Positions 17,982 to 27,247 of a stretch of 64,000 bases of DNA are shown piece by piece. The notes under the pieces are model-generated. The model worked only from the letters and a program-made list of their open reading frames with translations, searched no databases and was not told the DNA's origin. The DNA is from Serratia plymuthica. Its GTDB lineage: Bacteria > Pseudomonadota > Gammaproteobacteria > Enterobacterales > Enterobacteriaceae. Within the stretch, counting starts at the first letter, position 1, and each line of letters begins with the position of its first letter. The DNA lies in contig NZ_CP068771.1 of NCBI RefSeq assembly GCF_018336935.1, positions 2,728,001 to 2,792,000 of the forward strand, read 5' to 3'. The translations under genes and the position numbers were made by a program.

Positions 17982-19103
17982 TTAATAATTTTTCAGAATG
18001 TCCTGAAGTGGCGACGCTAATAAATCACCGCGCCAACCGCTCACTAATTCCGGCAGGCTATCGCCGCTTTTCAATTTCCAGTGCCAGTTCAGCAGTTGGT
18101 TAATCTGCCTGCGCGAGGCCAGCAATTCACTGCTTAAGCCACTTTGTTCACTGACAACGACGATCGCCGCTTTGATGTCCTTGAACACTTTCTTATAACC
18201 CGGTTGGTCGATCAGGTTGGACAACGGCTCCGGCAATGCAGCTTCATCCAGCTCGCTGGCCTCAGCCACCAATGCCAGCAACGTCTTACCGTGATAACGA
18301 ATTTCCGGGCCGCTCAGGCCAAGCGAATCCAATTCCCCCAGCGAAGTGGGCATATAGCGCGCCACCTGCCAGAGATTCTCTTCGCGTACCACAAAGTTGA
18401 CCGCCAAATCACGCTCACGCGCCTGGCGCAGCCGCCATTCCGCCAGTTTCTGCAAACATCCCAGTTGGCGCGGACGCAACTGCCAGGCGTTGGTGATTTC
18501 ACGGTAGGCCAATTCCGGTGCCAGCGACTCGCTGCGACGCTGACAGAGCAACAAGCACTCATTGGCGGCGGCCGCGGTCCAACCGGCGTCTTCGGTTTCC
18601 TGCACCAGTTGTTTAGCCATCGGCAGCAGGTAGAAAACGTCTGCAGCTGCGTATACACACTGTTTTTCCGTCAGCGGGCGCGCCAGCCAATCGGTGCGGG
18701 ATTCGCTTTTATCCAGGTCTACCTGCATATATTCCGTCACCAGGGTCGCAAAACCACAAGACAGCGGGCGGCCGGTAAAGGCTGCCAGTATCTGGGTATC
18801 GACCATCGGGGTCGGCAGCGTTTTGAACGCATTCAGGAACACCTCGAGGTCTTCACTGCCGGCGTGCAGGAATTTCACAATCTGGGTATCGCTCAGCAGA
18901 TCGATAAACGGCTGCCATTGCTTGATCGGCAAGGGATCGATCAGGGAGAGTTGTTCACCGTCGTATAACTGAATCAGGCCTAACTGCGGATAGTAGGTAC
19001 GCGTTCTGACAAATTCGGTGTCCAACGCAATCTGGGCATGGTTTCTCGCCTGCTCGCAGACCTGCTGCAATCCGGCATCGGTAGTGATCAACTGATAGTT
19101 CAA
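17982..19103 (-). CDS. rnd: Ribonuclease D
   Basis: 3'-5' exoribonuclease for tRNA and small stable RNA maturation. 373 residues with a DEDDy domain ('IALDTEFVRTRTYYPQ', 'KFLHAGSEDLEVF', 'YAAADVFYLLP') and an HRDC domain ('LRPRQLGCLQKLAEWRLRQARERD'). The start is the TTG at 19103, giving 'MNYQLITTD' as in E. coli, whose rnd also uses UUG. The frame is open 17 codons further upstream, but that segment is not family-like. Confidence 0.94.
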   Translation of the reverse strand: MNYQLITTDAGLQQVCEQARNHAQIALDTEFVRTRTYYPQLGLIQLYDGEQLSLIDPLPIKQWQPFIDLLSDTQIVKFLHAGSEDLEVFLNAFKTLPTPMVDTQILAAFTGRPLSCGFATLVTEYMQVDLDKSESRTDWLARPLTEKQCVYAAADVFYLLPMAKQLVQETEDAGWTAAAANECLLLCQRRSESLAPELAYREITNAWQLRPRQLGCLQKLAEWRLRQARERDLAVNFVVREENLWQVARYMPTSLGELDSLGLSGPEIRYHGKTLLALVAEASELDEAALPEPLSNLIDQPGYKKVFKDIKAAIVVVSEQSGLSSELLASRRQINQLLNWHWKLKSGDSLPELVSGWRGDLLASPLQDILKNY

Positions 19104-19140
19104 AACGTCATTCTCTTGGTCGCTTTCATGATTCAAACAC

Positions 19141-19168
19141 AACAACGCCGGCATTCACCGGCGTTGTT
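19141..19168. other. Hairpin between fadD and rnd
   Basis: AACAACGCCGG / CCGGCGTTGTT with a 6-nt loop, directly after the fadD stop in the direction of transcription. It has only a mixed T/G tract, so it may be a weak terminator that lets transcription into rnd. Confidence 0.6.
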
Positions 19169-19192
19169 GATCTGTAAGGCGTGGATGATAAC

Positions 19193-20881
19193 CTAAGCGG
19201 CATCTGCCGCCGGCGGCTTTTTCTGCTCATCACGCAGTTCTCGCCGCAAAATTTTACCGACGTTAGATTTCGGCAACTCGTCGCGGAACTCAACAATTTT
19301 AGGCACTTTATACCCGGTCAGGTACCGGCGGCAATGGGTCAACAGCTCTTCCTTGGTCAGAGAGGCGTCTTTCCTCACCACGCAAATCTTGACCGTTTCA
19401 CCGGATACGTCATTCGGCACGCCAATCGCCGCGGATTCCAGCACCTTCGGATGCTGGCTGACCACATCTTCGATCTCATTCGGGTAAACGTTAAAACCGG
19501 AAACCAGAATCATGTCTTTCTTGCGATCGACCACGCGTACAAAGCCCGACTCGTCCACTGTAACGATATCGCCGGTTGCGAGCCAGCCCTCTTTTAACAC
19601 TTCATCAGTGGCGTCCGGCCGCTGCCAGTAGCCTAACATAACTTGCGGTCCTTTAACCCACAGTTCACCCGGCTCCCCTACCGGCACATCGTGCCCATCG
19701 TCATCCACCAGCCGAATATCGGTGGAAGATACCGGCAGGCCGATGCTGCCGCTGTAATGCGTCAGATCGTGCGGGTTGCAGGTGACCAACGGCGCACATT
19801 CCGTCAGGCCGTAGCCCTCAAGCAAATGTCGACCTGTGACCTTCTCCCACTTGTCCGCTACCGCCTTTTGTACCGACATCCCGCCGCCGACCGAGAAACG
19901 CAAAGTCGAAAAATCCAGCTTGTGGAAATCTTCATTATTGAGCAGCGCGTTAAACAGGGTATTAACGCCGCTGATAGCGGTGAAGGGGTATTTGGCCAAC
20001 TCTTTTACCAGCCCCGGAATATCGCGCGGGTTGGTGATCAGCAAATTGCGGCCGCCCAACTCGAGAAACAGCAGGCAATTCACCGTCAGCGCAAAGATAT
20101 GGTAGAGCGGCAGTGCAGTGACTATCAACTCCTGACCATCGCGGAACAACGGCCCGTAGGCGGCGTTGCACTGCGCCAAATTGGCCTGCATATTGCGGTG
20201 CGTCAGCATTGCGCCTTTCGCCACACCGGTGGTGCCGCCGGTATATTGCAAGAACGCCAGATCGGAATTGATGATGCCAGGTTTGACATACTGCAAGCGG
20301 CGCCCACGCTGCAACGCGCTGCGGAAAGAGACCGCGGCAGGCAGGTGGTATTTCGGCACCAGTCGCTTAATGTATTTCACCACGAAGTTAACCAACGTGC
20401 CTTTGGCGGTGGAGAGCTGATCGCCCATACGCGTCAGGATCACATGTTTTACCTGGGTATTGAACACCACTTTTTCCAACGTATGGGCAAAGTTGGAGAC
20501 GATTACGATGGCGCTGGCGCCGCTGTCATTCAGTTGGTGTTCCAGCTCGCGCGGCGTATACAGCGGGTTAACGTTTACCACCACCATGCCGGCGCGCAAA
20601 ATGCCGAATAGCGCGATCGGATACTGCAACAGGTTTGGCATCATCAGGGCAACGCGATCGCCCTTCTGCAAGCCCAGCTCATTTTGCAGGTAAGCGGCGA
20701 AGGCCCGACTGCGTTCCTCCAGCTTACGGAAGGTCATCGTCTCGCCCATGTTAATGAAAGCCGGTTGATCGGCATAGCGCTGAACCGCACTTTCAAACAT
20801 TTCGACCAAAGATGAATAACGATCGGCGTCGATCTCTGCCGGAACATCTGCCGGGTAACGTTTTAACCAGACCTTATCCAA
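19193..20881 (-). CDS. fadD: Long-chain fatty acid-CoA ligase
   Basis: Activates exogenous long-chain fatty acids to acyl-CoA at the inner membrane and couples this to their uptake. 562 residues. The AMP-binding P-loop '[13 protein letters not shown]' lies near residue 213 and the ACS signature '[16 protein letters not shown]' near 430. The start is the TTG at 20881 with AGGAG 7 bases upstream; this matches E. coli FadD, which also begins with UUG. FadR-like and CRP-like sites precede it. In E. coli rnd is also the downstream neighbour. Confidence 0.96.
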   Translation of the reverse strand: MDKVWLKRYPADVPAEIDADRYSSLVEMFESAVQRYADQPAFINMGETMTFRKLEERSRAFAAYLQNELGLQKGDRVALMMPNLLQYPIALFGILRAGMVVVNVNPLYTPRELEHQLNDSGASAIVIVSNFAHTLEKVVFNTQVKHVILTRMGDQLSTAKGTLVNFVVKYIKRLVPKYHLPAAVSFRSALQRGRRLQYVKPGIINSDLAFLQYTGGTTGVAKGAMLTHRNMQANLAQCNAAYGPLFRDGQELIVTALPLYHIFALTVNCLLFLELGGRNLLITNPRDIPGLVKELAKYPFTAISGVNTLFNALLNNEDFHKLDFSTLRFSVGGGMSVQKAVADKWEKVTGRHLLEGYGLTECAPLVTCNPHDLTHYSGSIGLPVSSTDIRLVDDDGHDVPVGEPGELWVKGPQVMLGYWQRPDATDEVLKEGWLATGDIVTVDESGFVRVVDRKKDMILVSGFNVYPNEIEDVVSQHPKVLESAAIGVPNDVSGETVKICVVRKDASLTKEELLTHCRRYLTGYKVPKIVEFRDELPKSNVGKILRRELRDEQKKPPAADAA

Positions 20882-20953
20882 GGTATTACTCCTGAAATCA
20901 TTGCTCATTATCATCGCAGCCCCTAACACGCAGCCAAACAATAACAATATTTT

Positions 20954-20970
20954 AACTCAGCAGACCAGTT
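20954..20970 (-). promoter_or_regulatory. FadR operator of fadD
   Basis: AACTCAGCAGACCAGTT matches the FadR consensus AACTGGTC-N-GACCAGTT at 13 of 16 positions, with one half-site perfect. It lies 73-89 bp upstream of the fadD start. fadD is a known FadR target, and fadR is in this window. Confidence 0.7.
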
Positions 20971-20993
20971 TGAGTTTTAAACATTATTCAGGT

Positions 20994-21009
20994 TGCGATA
21001 TACATCACT
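20994..21009 (-). promoter_or_regulatory. Candidate CRP site upstream of fadD
   Basis: On the minus strand AGTGATGTATATCGCA: AGTGA-N6-TCGCA, 8 of 10 consensus positions. It lies 24 bp upstream of the FadR site. CRP activation of fadD is known in E. coli. Confidence 0.45.
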
Positions 21010-21033
21010 AATTGGCGGTATTTCCCTGCGCCA

Positions 21034-21057
21034 AAAGAAAAGGCGGCCGGAGCCGCC
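21034..21057 (-). terminator. Terminator of yeaY
   Basis: On the minus strand GGCGGC-TCCG-GCCGCC followed by TTTTCTTTT, about 32 bp after the yeaY stop. Confidence 0.85.
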
Positions 21058-21088
21058 CTATTAAAATTTGTTGGCCTCAAACAAAAGC

Positions 21089-21679
21089 CTACTCGGTGAC
21101 GATGGTTTGCACCTGCACAGGACCAGGATTATACCAGCCGTATCCTACGCCCCAACCTGGGCCCCAGGTGCCGCTGCGCCAGCCCCATGGCTCCATCGGC
21201 GCCGGTGGCATCATCACCTGCTGGGTCAGACGCCAGCGCTTGTAACCGGTGGCGTTCATCGTCACGAACTTGTACGGCGTCATGCCGATTTTGCCTTCTT
21301 TCACGCCGGTGATTGGCCCGACAACGGTAACCAACTGCCCCTTAAAATCGACCGGCTCCAGAAAACCGTTGACCGTAGCCAGCAAGCGGCCCCGCGACGG
21401 CTCGCCCAGAATCGGCCGGGCGCCTGAATCGAGCGGCACCGCCGCGATCTCGAGCACCGTGCGCCCCTGCTCGTTAGCGACGTTCACTACGGTGCCGCCA
21501 AAGCGGGCTTCAGCTCCGGCAAACAGATTCGGCGCATTCTGCACCGAAGACAGTTGCTGCACCGGCGTTGCCGTACTGCCTTTAATCGCATCCGGTACGG
21601 TTACGCAACCTGACAACGCCAGCGCGCCGCAGGCCATGGCCAGCAACGACATCTTGTTACTTACAGTGCGGGTTAACAT
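21089..21679 (-). CDS. yeaY: Slp-family outer-membrane lipoprotein YeaY
   Basis: A 196-residue lipoprotein. The signal sequence ends in the lipobox 'LSGC' (cysteine near residue 25), followed by '[10 protein letters not shown]'. Conserved segments are '[11 protein letters not shown]', '[18 protein letters not shown]' and '[12 protein letters not shown]', with a Gly/Trp/Tyr-rich C-terminus. The Slp family is induced by starvation; in E. coli yeaY is sigma-E linked. The ATG at 21679 has AGGAG 9 bases upstream; an upstream in-frame extension is rejected. Confidence 0.92.
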   Translation of the reverse strand: MLTRTVSNKMSLLAMACGALALSGCVTVPDAIKGSTATPVQQLSSVQNAPNLFAGAEARFGGTVVNVANEQGRTVLEIAAVPLDSGARPILGEPSRGRLLATVNGFLEPVDFKGQLVTVVGPITGVKEGKIGMTPYKFVTMNATGYKRWRLTQQVMMPPAPMEPWGWRSGTWGPGWGVGYGWYNPGPVQVQTIVTE

Positions 21680-21780
21680 CGTCGCAATCTCCTGAAATGA
21701 CTGTAACTTTGACAGCAAATCGCTAAGCAAGTTGCAGTTCATTCATAGCCCGGATTCAACCGCCGCACAATAGGTTGCCG

Positions 21781-22482
21781 TTATTCGCGCCCAGGCAGTT
21801 TTTTCCAGGTGACTTCGTTGCGCAAGTAAGTCGGTTCGGCATGTTCTACCGCCACCGCCAATCCTTGCTGCCAGGCAAGCAGCGCAAGCGGCAGCATGTC
21901 TTCCGCTTGCGGCAGCAGCATTTGCCCGTCGCGCAAGCTCAGGGAAGCGCCCGCAATCAAGTCCGGGTAAGTTTGCCAGCCGGTCCCCACGTGCGCCCAG
22001 TTGCCTTGCAGGCCTTGCGCACGTTCCTGCGCTTGCTGGGGTGAAAGCACCGCCTCACCTGCGCTTTCCAGCCAACCGCCGTCTTCTCGGCGCTCAAACT
22101 GGCCCCAGTAGACTTCCCCCATCCGCGCATCAATCGCCGCCAGCACGCGATCGGCGCCGGTAACTCGCCAGGCGCCTTGCGCCATGGTTTGCAACGTTGA
22201 AATGCCCAGCATTGGCAACCCGGCTCCTAGCGCCAGCCCTTGCGCGATGCCGATACCGATACGTACGCCGGTAAAGCTGCCGGGCCCGCGACCAAAAGCC
22301 AGCGCATCGAGTTGATTAAGGGTTAAACCGGATTCCGCCAGCACTTGCTGCACCATCGGTAAAATGCGTTGCGTATGCTCACGTGGGCACAGCTCAAACA
22401 GGGCGTGGACTTCGCCTTGATTCCAGATGGCAACGGAACAGGCTTCCGTCGCCGTATCGATCGCTAAAATTCGCGTGGACAT
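21781..22482 (-). CDS. tsaB: tRNA t6A biosynthesis protein TsaB
   Basis: Scaffold of the TsaBDE complex that makes N6-threonylcarbamoyl-adenosine at position 37 of ANN-decoding tRNAs. 233 residues of the ASKHA/peptidase M22 fold, starting '[19 protein letters not shown]' with '[16 protein letters not shown]' near residue 70. Like its orthologues it lacks the metal-binding histidines of TsaD. Start chosen at the ATG at 22482 (GAGG upstream). It is 65 bp downstream of yoaA and may be cotranscribed with it. Confidence 0.95.
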   Translation of the reverse strand: MSTRILAIDTATEACSVAIWNQGEVHALFELCPREHTQRILPMVQQVLAESGLTLNQLDALAFGRGPGSFTGVRIGIGIAQGLALGAGLPMLGISTLQTMAQGAWRVTGADRVLAAIDARMGEVYWGQFERREDGGWLESAGEAVLSPQQAQERAQGLQGNWAHVGTGWQTYPDLIAGASLSLRDGQMLLPQAEDMLPLALLAWQQGLAVAVEHAEPTYLRNEVTWKKLPGRE

Positions 22483-22547
22483 ACCAACCTCTGGCGGGAA
22501 AAAACAGGGCGCGCATTGTAGCACAGCCCTGTGTTCTCGCCTATCCG

Positions 22548-24452
22548 CTAGCGTTCAGCCTGCAGGAAGGCAATCGCCTGGGCGATATCCCGGGTGCGCG
22601 GGGTCGGCGGCAGGCTATTGAGGAACACTTCGCCATAAGGCCGCATCACCAGGCGGTTATCGCAGATCACCAGCACGCCGCGATCGTCAGTATCGCGGAT
22701 CAGGCGTCCGACGCCCTGCTTGAGGGTAATGACCGCATCCGGCAATTGCACGTCGTTGAACGGATCGCCGCCACGCAGCCGGCAGTCTTCGATTCGCGCC
22801 TTCAACAGCGGATCGTCGGGCGAGGTAAACGGCAGTTTGTCGATGATCACGCAAGACAGCGCGTCACCGCGCACGTCCACCCCTTCCCAGAAACTGCTGG
22901 TCGCCACCAACAACGCGTTGCCGGCTTCGACAAACTGCGCCAACAGTTGGCCTTTGCTGGTTTCCCCTTGCAACAGTACCGGCAGCGTCATGGTGGCGCG
23001 GAACTCTTCCGCCAGTTCGCGCATCATCTGGTGCGAAGTGCAAAGGAAGAAACAGCGGCCGTTATTGGCTTCAATCAAGGGGCGCAGCATGCGCGCCAGC
23101 TGGCGGGCGCCGCCGGGCTGATTCGGCGAAGGCAGAAAACGCGGTACGCACAGCAGCGCCTGTTTGGCGTAGTCGAACGGGCTGGCCAACAACAAGGTTT
23201 TGGCTTTGGTCAGGCCCAGGCGGTCGGTAAAATGCCCCATCTGCTCATTGACCGACAGCGTTGCCGAGGTGAAAATCCAACTGCCCGGTTTCTCATCCAG
23301 CAGCTCACGAAAACGATCCGCCACCGTCAACGGCGTCAGCGCCAGCACGAAGTGGCGCGAATTGCATTCATACCAGTAACTGAAGCCCGGCTCGTTGACC
23401 TCTTTCAAGCGTTTGAGGCGTGCGCGATACAGCGTGGCGCGCTCGAAAGCGGCGTCCAGCAAGGCCGAACGGCCAAGGGACAGTTTAACCACGTCGTAGC
23501 ACAGCTCCAGCGCGTCATCGAGCAGCAACAGGGCGCGCTGCACGTTCGGTTGACCAAGTACGTCGCGCAGGTTGCCGCGAAACCCCGGCTCCCCCAACAT
23601 CAACCGGAAATCCTGGGTACTCTGGCTGAGGCGATCGGCGCTTTTTTGCAACTGCGCGGCGTCACGCACTTCGGTACGGTAGGCAATGGTAATGTCTTTA
23701 GCGAGATCCATCAGTTGGCGGCTGGTCAGCTGCTTGCCGAAATACTGGCTGGCGATATCCGGGATCTGATGGGCTTCGTCGAAAATCATCACGTCAGCTT
23801 CGGGGATTAACTCGGCGAACCCGCCCTCTTTCACCACCATATCCGCCAAAAACAAATGATGGTTCACCACGATAACGTCGGCATCCATGGCACGACGGCG
23901 AGCTTTGACCACAAAGCAATCTTTATACAGCGGGCAGTCGCTGCCCAGACAGTTGTCGTTGGTGCTGGTCACCAGCGGCCAGATAAAGCTGTCTTCCGCC
24001 ACGTCGCTGCAACTGCTGATGTCGCCTTCTTTGGTCAATGACGACCATTGACGCAGATGAACCAGATCGATAAGCGTCTGCCCGGCCAACTCACCGCCGG
24101 CCATCGATTGTTGCTCCAGCCGTTCCAGGCACAGATAGTTGGAGCGCCCCTTCAGCAGCGCCATCTTGCCTTTGTACTTGAGCGCTTTGGCGACGGTAGG
24201 CAGATCGCGCGCGTAAAGCTGGTCCTGCAGGGCTTTTGAACCGGTGGAAATAATCACTTTGCGATCGGCGCGCAGCGCCGGCACCAAATAGGCAAAGGTT
24301 TTACCGGTGCCTGTGCCCGCTTCGACCACCAGCTCCTGTTTGAAATTAATGGCCTCGGTGACCGCTTCCGCCATCTGCCGCTGAGCTTCACGCGGTTTGA
24401 AACCCTTGATTGCCTGCGCCAGTGCGCCGTCTGTTGCGAAATCGTCCGTCAC
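22548..24452 (-). CDS. yoaA: DinG-type ATP-dependent helicase YoaA
   Basis: XPD/DinG-family 5'-3' DNA helicase, 634 residues. Walker A 'EAGTGTGKT' spans residues 44-52; the DEAH box is '[11 protein letters not shown]'; the four iron-sulfur cysteines are in 'SNYLC' and '[14 protein letters not shown]'. In E. coli YoaA pairs with the polymerase chi subunit HolC to repair stalled forks. Divergent from yoaB. No convincing LexA box was found in the 197-bp gap upstream. Confidence 0.94.
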   Translation of the reverse strand: MTDDFATDGALAQAIKGFKPREAQRQMAEAVTEAINFKQELVVEAGTGTGKTFAYLVPALRADRKVIISTGSKALQDQLYARDLPTVAKALKYKGKMALLKGRSNYLCLERLEQQSMAGGELAGQTLIDLVHLRQWSSLTKEGDISSCSDVAEDSFIWPLVTSTNDNCLGSDCPLYKDCFVVKARRRAMDADVIVVNHHLFLADMVVKEGGFAELIPEADVMIFDEAHQIPDIASQYFGKQLTSRQLMDLAKDITIAYRTEVRDAAQLQKSADRLSQSTQDFRLMLGEPGFRGNLRDVLGQPNVQRALLLLDDALELCYDVVKLSLGRSALLDAAFERATLYRARLKRLKEVNEPGFSYWYECNSRHFVLALTPLTVADRFRELLDEKPGSWIFTSATLSVNEQMGHFTDRLGLTKAKTLLLASPFDYAKQALLCVPRFLPSPNQPGGARQLARMLRPLIEANNGRCFFLCTSHQMMRELAEEFRATMTLPVLLQGETSKGQLLAQFVEAGNALLVATSSFWEGVDVRGDALSCVIIDKLPFTSPDDPLLKARIEDCRLRGGDPFNDVQLPDAVITLKQGVGRLIRDTDDRGVLVICDNRLVMRPYGEVFLNSLPPTPRTRDIAQAIAFLQAER

Positions 24453-24649
24453 GCTATCTCTCTGCCAGTGTAATTCAGCGGTGATTATGCCAATCCTGCC
24501 GCACGGCTACCACCGACTTTTACCCTATGGCTTTCAAGTCGCAGCCAGTGCGGGCAATAACGCTGTGGGCTGGAAGACAACGGGTTTGCCACGCATTTCT
24601 ACCGGTGGCTGTGTTACCCTTAAGGTGATGATGATATGGAGATAACTGA

Positions 24650-24994
24650 ATGAACATCGAACGCATTGATCCCGACCAACGCTGGTCCGAAGCCGTGGTA
24701 CACAACGACACCGTCTATTACACCGGCGTGCCGGAAAATCTGGATGACGACGCCACCGCACAGACGGCAAACACCCTGGCAGCCATTGACGTGCTGCTCG
24801 CTCGCGTTGGCTCGGACAAGAGCCGAGTGCTGGACGCCACCATTTTTCTGGCAGACGCCGCCGACTTTGCCGCGATGAACGCCGCCTGGGATGCCTGGGT
24901 GGTCGCCGGCAGCGCGCCGGTACGCTGCACCGTGCAGGCCAAATTGATGAACCCGAAGTACAAGGTTGAAATCAAGATTATCGCCGCGCTGTAA
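24650..24994 (+). CDS. yoaB: RidA-family protein YoaB
   Basis: A 114-residue Rid protein of the YjgF/YER057c/UK114 superfamily. The conserved arginine in 'VRCTVQAKLM' (Arg92) is the residue that in RidA hydrolyses reactive enamines/imines. AACTGA with GGAGA precedes the ATG. Head-to-head with yoaA, as in E. coli. Confidence 0.9.
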   Translation: MNIERIDPDQRWSEAVVHNDTVYYTGVPENLDDDATAQTANTLAAIDVLLARVGSDKSRVLDATIFLADAADFAAMNAAWDAWVVAGSAPVRCTVQAKLMNPKYKVEIKIIAAL

Positions 24995-25032
24995 ACAAAA
25001 AACCGCAGGGAGTGACGTGACCTCTGCGGTTT
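24993..25032. repeat. Terminator-like repeat, copy 1
   Basis: AAACAAAAAACCGCAGGGAG..., an inverted ACCGCAG/CTGCGGT stem, overlapping the yoaB stop. Compared with copy 2 it has a GTGAC tandem duplication in the loop and has lost the plus-strand T tract. On the minus strand the stem is followed by TTTTTTGTTT. Confidence 0.85.
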
Positions 25033-25156
25033 CAGACTGCTGACAAAGCCCGTTATTAGGGAGAGCGTGGCGAAGGGGTCGTAGCGGCTTGCCCGCCGGA
25101 GTGCCCCTCGGTGCGCTAGGCCCGGGTATCTCAGGTTGAAAGACAACGTTGTTATC
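25033..25156. other. GC-rich structured spacer between duplicated terminators
   Basis: 124 bp with no good ORF but several self-complementary stretches (for example AGGGG...CCCCT and GCGGC...GCCCGCC). It could be an intergenic repeat element or structured RNA. No match is claimed. Confidence 0.45.
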
Positions 25157-25193
25157 AAACAAAAAACCGCAGGGAGTGACCTCTGCGGTTTTT
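25157..25193. terminator. Terminator-like repeat, copy 2 (bidirectional)
   Basis: Stem ACCGCAG ... CTGCGGT flanked by a run of A on the left and T on the right. It can end mdtI on the minus strand and yoaB on the plus strand. Confidence 0.85.
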
Positions 25194-25215
25194 ATGTTGT
25201 CATGCTGCGCGCTGA

Positions 25216-25545
25216 TTAAGCCAGTTTGATAATCACCATTCCCGCCAACAGCAGCGCCAGGCCGATCCAGCCCTTGGCATTCAGCCGCTGGCCGAACAGG
25301 ATCCAACCGGCGGCGATGGTCGCGGCAATACCGAAACCGCCCCAGAGCGCATAGGCCACCGACAGATCAATCCCCTTCACCGCCTGCGCCAGCGCACTGA
25401 ACGCCCCCAGCACCGACAGCAGAGACAACAGACCCATCCATACTTTACGGAAGCCGTCCGACATTTTCAGGAAGATGTTGGCGACAATTTCCAGGACAAT
25501 CGCCAGTGCCAGAAACCCGATGTGGTACAACTCAAGCTGTTGCAT
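25216..25545 (-). CDS. mdtI: Spermidine export protein MdtI (SMR family)
   Basis: 109 residues, four membrane helices. Contains '[21 protein letters not shown]' with the essential membrane glutamate and '[16 protein letters not shown]'. It forms a heteromeric proton-coupled exporter for spermidine with MdtJ. Its start overlaps the end of mdtJ by 14 bp. Confidence 0.95.
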   Translation of the reverse strand: MQQLELYHIGFLALAIVLEIVANIFLKMSDGFRKVWMGLLSLLSVLGAFSALAQAVKGIDLSVAYALWGGFGIAATIAAGWILFGQRLNAKGWIGLALLLAGMVIIKLA

Positions 25546-25900
25546 GGTTGTTACCTCGCGGGTTGGCCTGTTTTCGACCCTTACGGGTACCGGACTTCAC
25601 CAGCATGATGCCGGCAATCAGCGTCACCAGACCCAACACTTTCAACGCAGAGATCGGCTCATCAAACCACAACACGCTGAACAGCGTAATAAACAGGATA
25701 CCGATACCTTCCCACAGCGCATAGGCCACGCCAAGGGCGACGCGTTTTATCGCCAGAGACAGCATTACGTAAGACGCGGTGATCATCACATACATCACAA
25801 TATGCCCGGTCATGCCGCCGCTGATACTGGCGTATTTCATTGACAGGGTACCGATAATTTCGGCCACGATAGCCAAACCTAAAAAGATCCAATAAATCAT
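25532..25900 (-). CDS. mdtJ: Spermidine export protein MdtJ (SMR family)
   Basis: 122 residues, four membrane helices, starting '[25 protein letters not shown]' with the SMR glutamate in helix 1, and ending in a basic tail. The ATG at 25900 follows GGGAGAAAAATT; the frame stays open 10 codons further but that segment is not family-like. Partner of MdtI. Confidence 0.95.
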   Translation of the reverse strand: MIYWIFLGLAIVAEIIGTLSMKYASISGGMTGHIVMYVMITASYVMLSLAIKRVALGVAYALWEGIGILFITLFSVLWFDEPISALKVLGLVTLIAGIMLVKSGTRKGRKQANPRGNNHATA

Positions 25901-26451
25901 AATTTTTCTCCCAAACGGCGAATAACGCACGCTAAGGCGTATTTATCCCGATTTATCTCGTCGAACAGGCGCAATAAGGCACTGACGACGCAGAGATCTC
26001 TGGGGATAAACTGACCCAAACGTAATAAGAATGTTTGCCCGGCTACGCGGAATGACGAAGGACTGAGCCTGTCACCAGCACCGGTTAAGGGAGAAAGACG
26101 CTATAGTTCGCTGCACCAGTGATGCTCACTGGCAAGGATGGCAGACAGGAAAAGCTGGCAAGTAGAGGTTCTGAGGGTAGTTCCGTTAAGTTTCATCATA
26201 ATTGTTCTCTATTCTCAGCCGCACACCGTGCGATTTGCCCAATATCCTCATAAAAGTAAAATTTTCAACTGCGATATTTGTACCATAGCCAAAATAAGAA
26301 AGCAAACTGCCGTTTTCACAAAAAGCGGAAAAAAACGGGTTAAAAATAAGAAAGTTAAGCATTTTAAAAATAAAAAAAGGTTCAACGAGCCGTTGAACCT
26401 TGACGATTTCATGGGGGGGCAAACAATCGCCAAACCCAGGCTCGGCGCGGG
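25901..26451. other. Intergenic region between mdtJ and eda
   Basis: 551 bp. The eda-proximal end carries the eda terminator (26371-26401). The remainder is AT-rich near 26240-26370 and should hold the mdtJI promoter. An open frame on the plus strand at 26138-26506 has no recognisable content, runs through the terminator and overlaps eda, and is not taken as a gene. Confidence 0.55.
26371..26401 (-). terminator. Terminator of eda
   Basis: On the minus strand AAGGTTCAACG-GCT-CGTTGAACCTT followed by TTTTT, ~50 bp after the eda stop. Confidence 0.9.
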
Positions 26452-27093
26452 TTACAACGCAGCGCCCTTGACGGCGCTGCGCGCCAGTTCGCTGATGCGT
26501 TCGTAGTCGCCGCTTTCCAACGCGTCGGCCGGCACCAGCCAAGAGCCACCGATGCACAGCACACTTTTCAGCGCCAGGTAATCGCGGTAGTTATTCGGCG
26601 TGATGCCGCCGGTCGGACAAAAACGCACCTGCGGGAACGGGCCGCCGATAGCCTGCAACGCTTTTACGCCGCCGTTGGCTTCTGCCGGGAAGAACTTGAA
26701 CTCGCGCAACCCGTGATCCATGCCCAACATCAGCTCTGAAACGGTGCTGATGCCCGGAATTAACGGAATGGTTCCTGCGGTAGCGGCTTTCAGCAACGCC
26801 TCGGTCAGGCCTGGGCTGATAGCGAATTGCGCGCCAGCCTCGGTCACCTCTTGCAACTGCTGGGGATTAATCACCGTACCTGCGCCGATAATCGCCTCCG
26901 GCACTTCTTTGGCAATGGCGCGGATCGCCTCCATGGCGCAGGCGGTACGCAATGTCACCTCCAGCACCCGAACGCCACCGGCGACCAGCGCCCTGGCCAG
27001 CGGCACCGCATGTTCCAGTTTATTGATCACAATGACCGGAACCACCGGACCTGCCGTCAGGATCTGTTCTGCGCTGGTTTTCCAGTTTTTCAT
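26452..27093 (-). CDS. eda: KHG/KDPG aldolase
   Basis: Cleaves 2-keto-3-deoxy-6-phosphogluconate to pyruvate and glyceraldehyde-3-phosphate in the Entner-Doudoroff pathway, and also acts on 4-hydroxy-2-oxoglutarate. 213 residues, as in E. coli. The Schiff-base lysine is Lys133 in 'REFKFFPAE'; Glu45 and Arg49 lie in 'VLEVTLRTA'. GGAG lies 9 bases before the ATG. It is downstream of zwf but behind a zwf terminator, so it probably has its own promoter. edd is not between them. Confidence 0.97.
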   Translation of the reverse strand: MKNWKTSAEQILTAGPVVPVIVINKLEHAVPLARALVAGGVRVLEVTLRTACAMEAIRAIAKEVPEAIIGAGTVINPQQLQEVTEAGAQFAISPGLTEALLKAATAGTIPLIPGISTVSELMLGMDHGLREFKFFPAEANGGVKALQAIGGPFPQVRFCPTGGITPNNYRDYLALKSVLCIGGSWLVPADALESGDYERISELARSAVKGAAL

Positions 27094-27206
27094 TAATATC
27101 TTCTCCACTACTTACGGTTTATAAATGGCACGCCCCTGCCACAGGGCTCCGCAGGTTAACGCGGGCGTCCGGCCGTACCCTAAGTGAGGTTGCTGCCCCG
27201 CGTTCG

Positions 27207-27241
27207 ACGGGCAAAAAAATGCCGGCAGATAAACTGCCGGC
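27207..27241 (-). terminator. Terminator of zwf
   Basis: On the minus strand CGCCGGCAGTTTATCTGCCGGC followed by ATTTTTTT, a few bases after the zwf stop. Confidence 0.9.
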
Positions 27242-27247
27242 GACGAG

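Noticed and set aside
22383..23810. 475-codon open frame opposite tsaB/yoaA
   Set aside because: Antisense shadow spanning two real genes and their intergenic gap; no recognisable domain.
24453..24649. Possible LexA box in front of yoaA
   Set aside because: Only partial CTG...CAG patterns were found; none fits CTGT-N8-ACAG.
26138..26506. 122-codon open frame between mdtJ and eda
   Set aside because: Runs through the eda terminator and into eda on the other strand; composition random.
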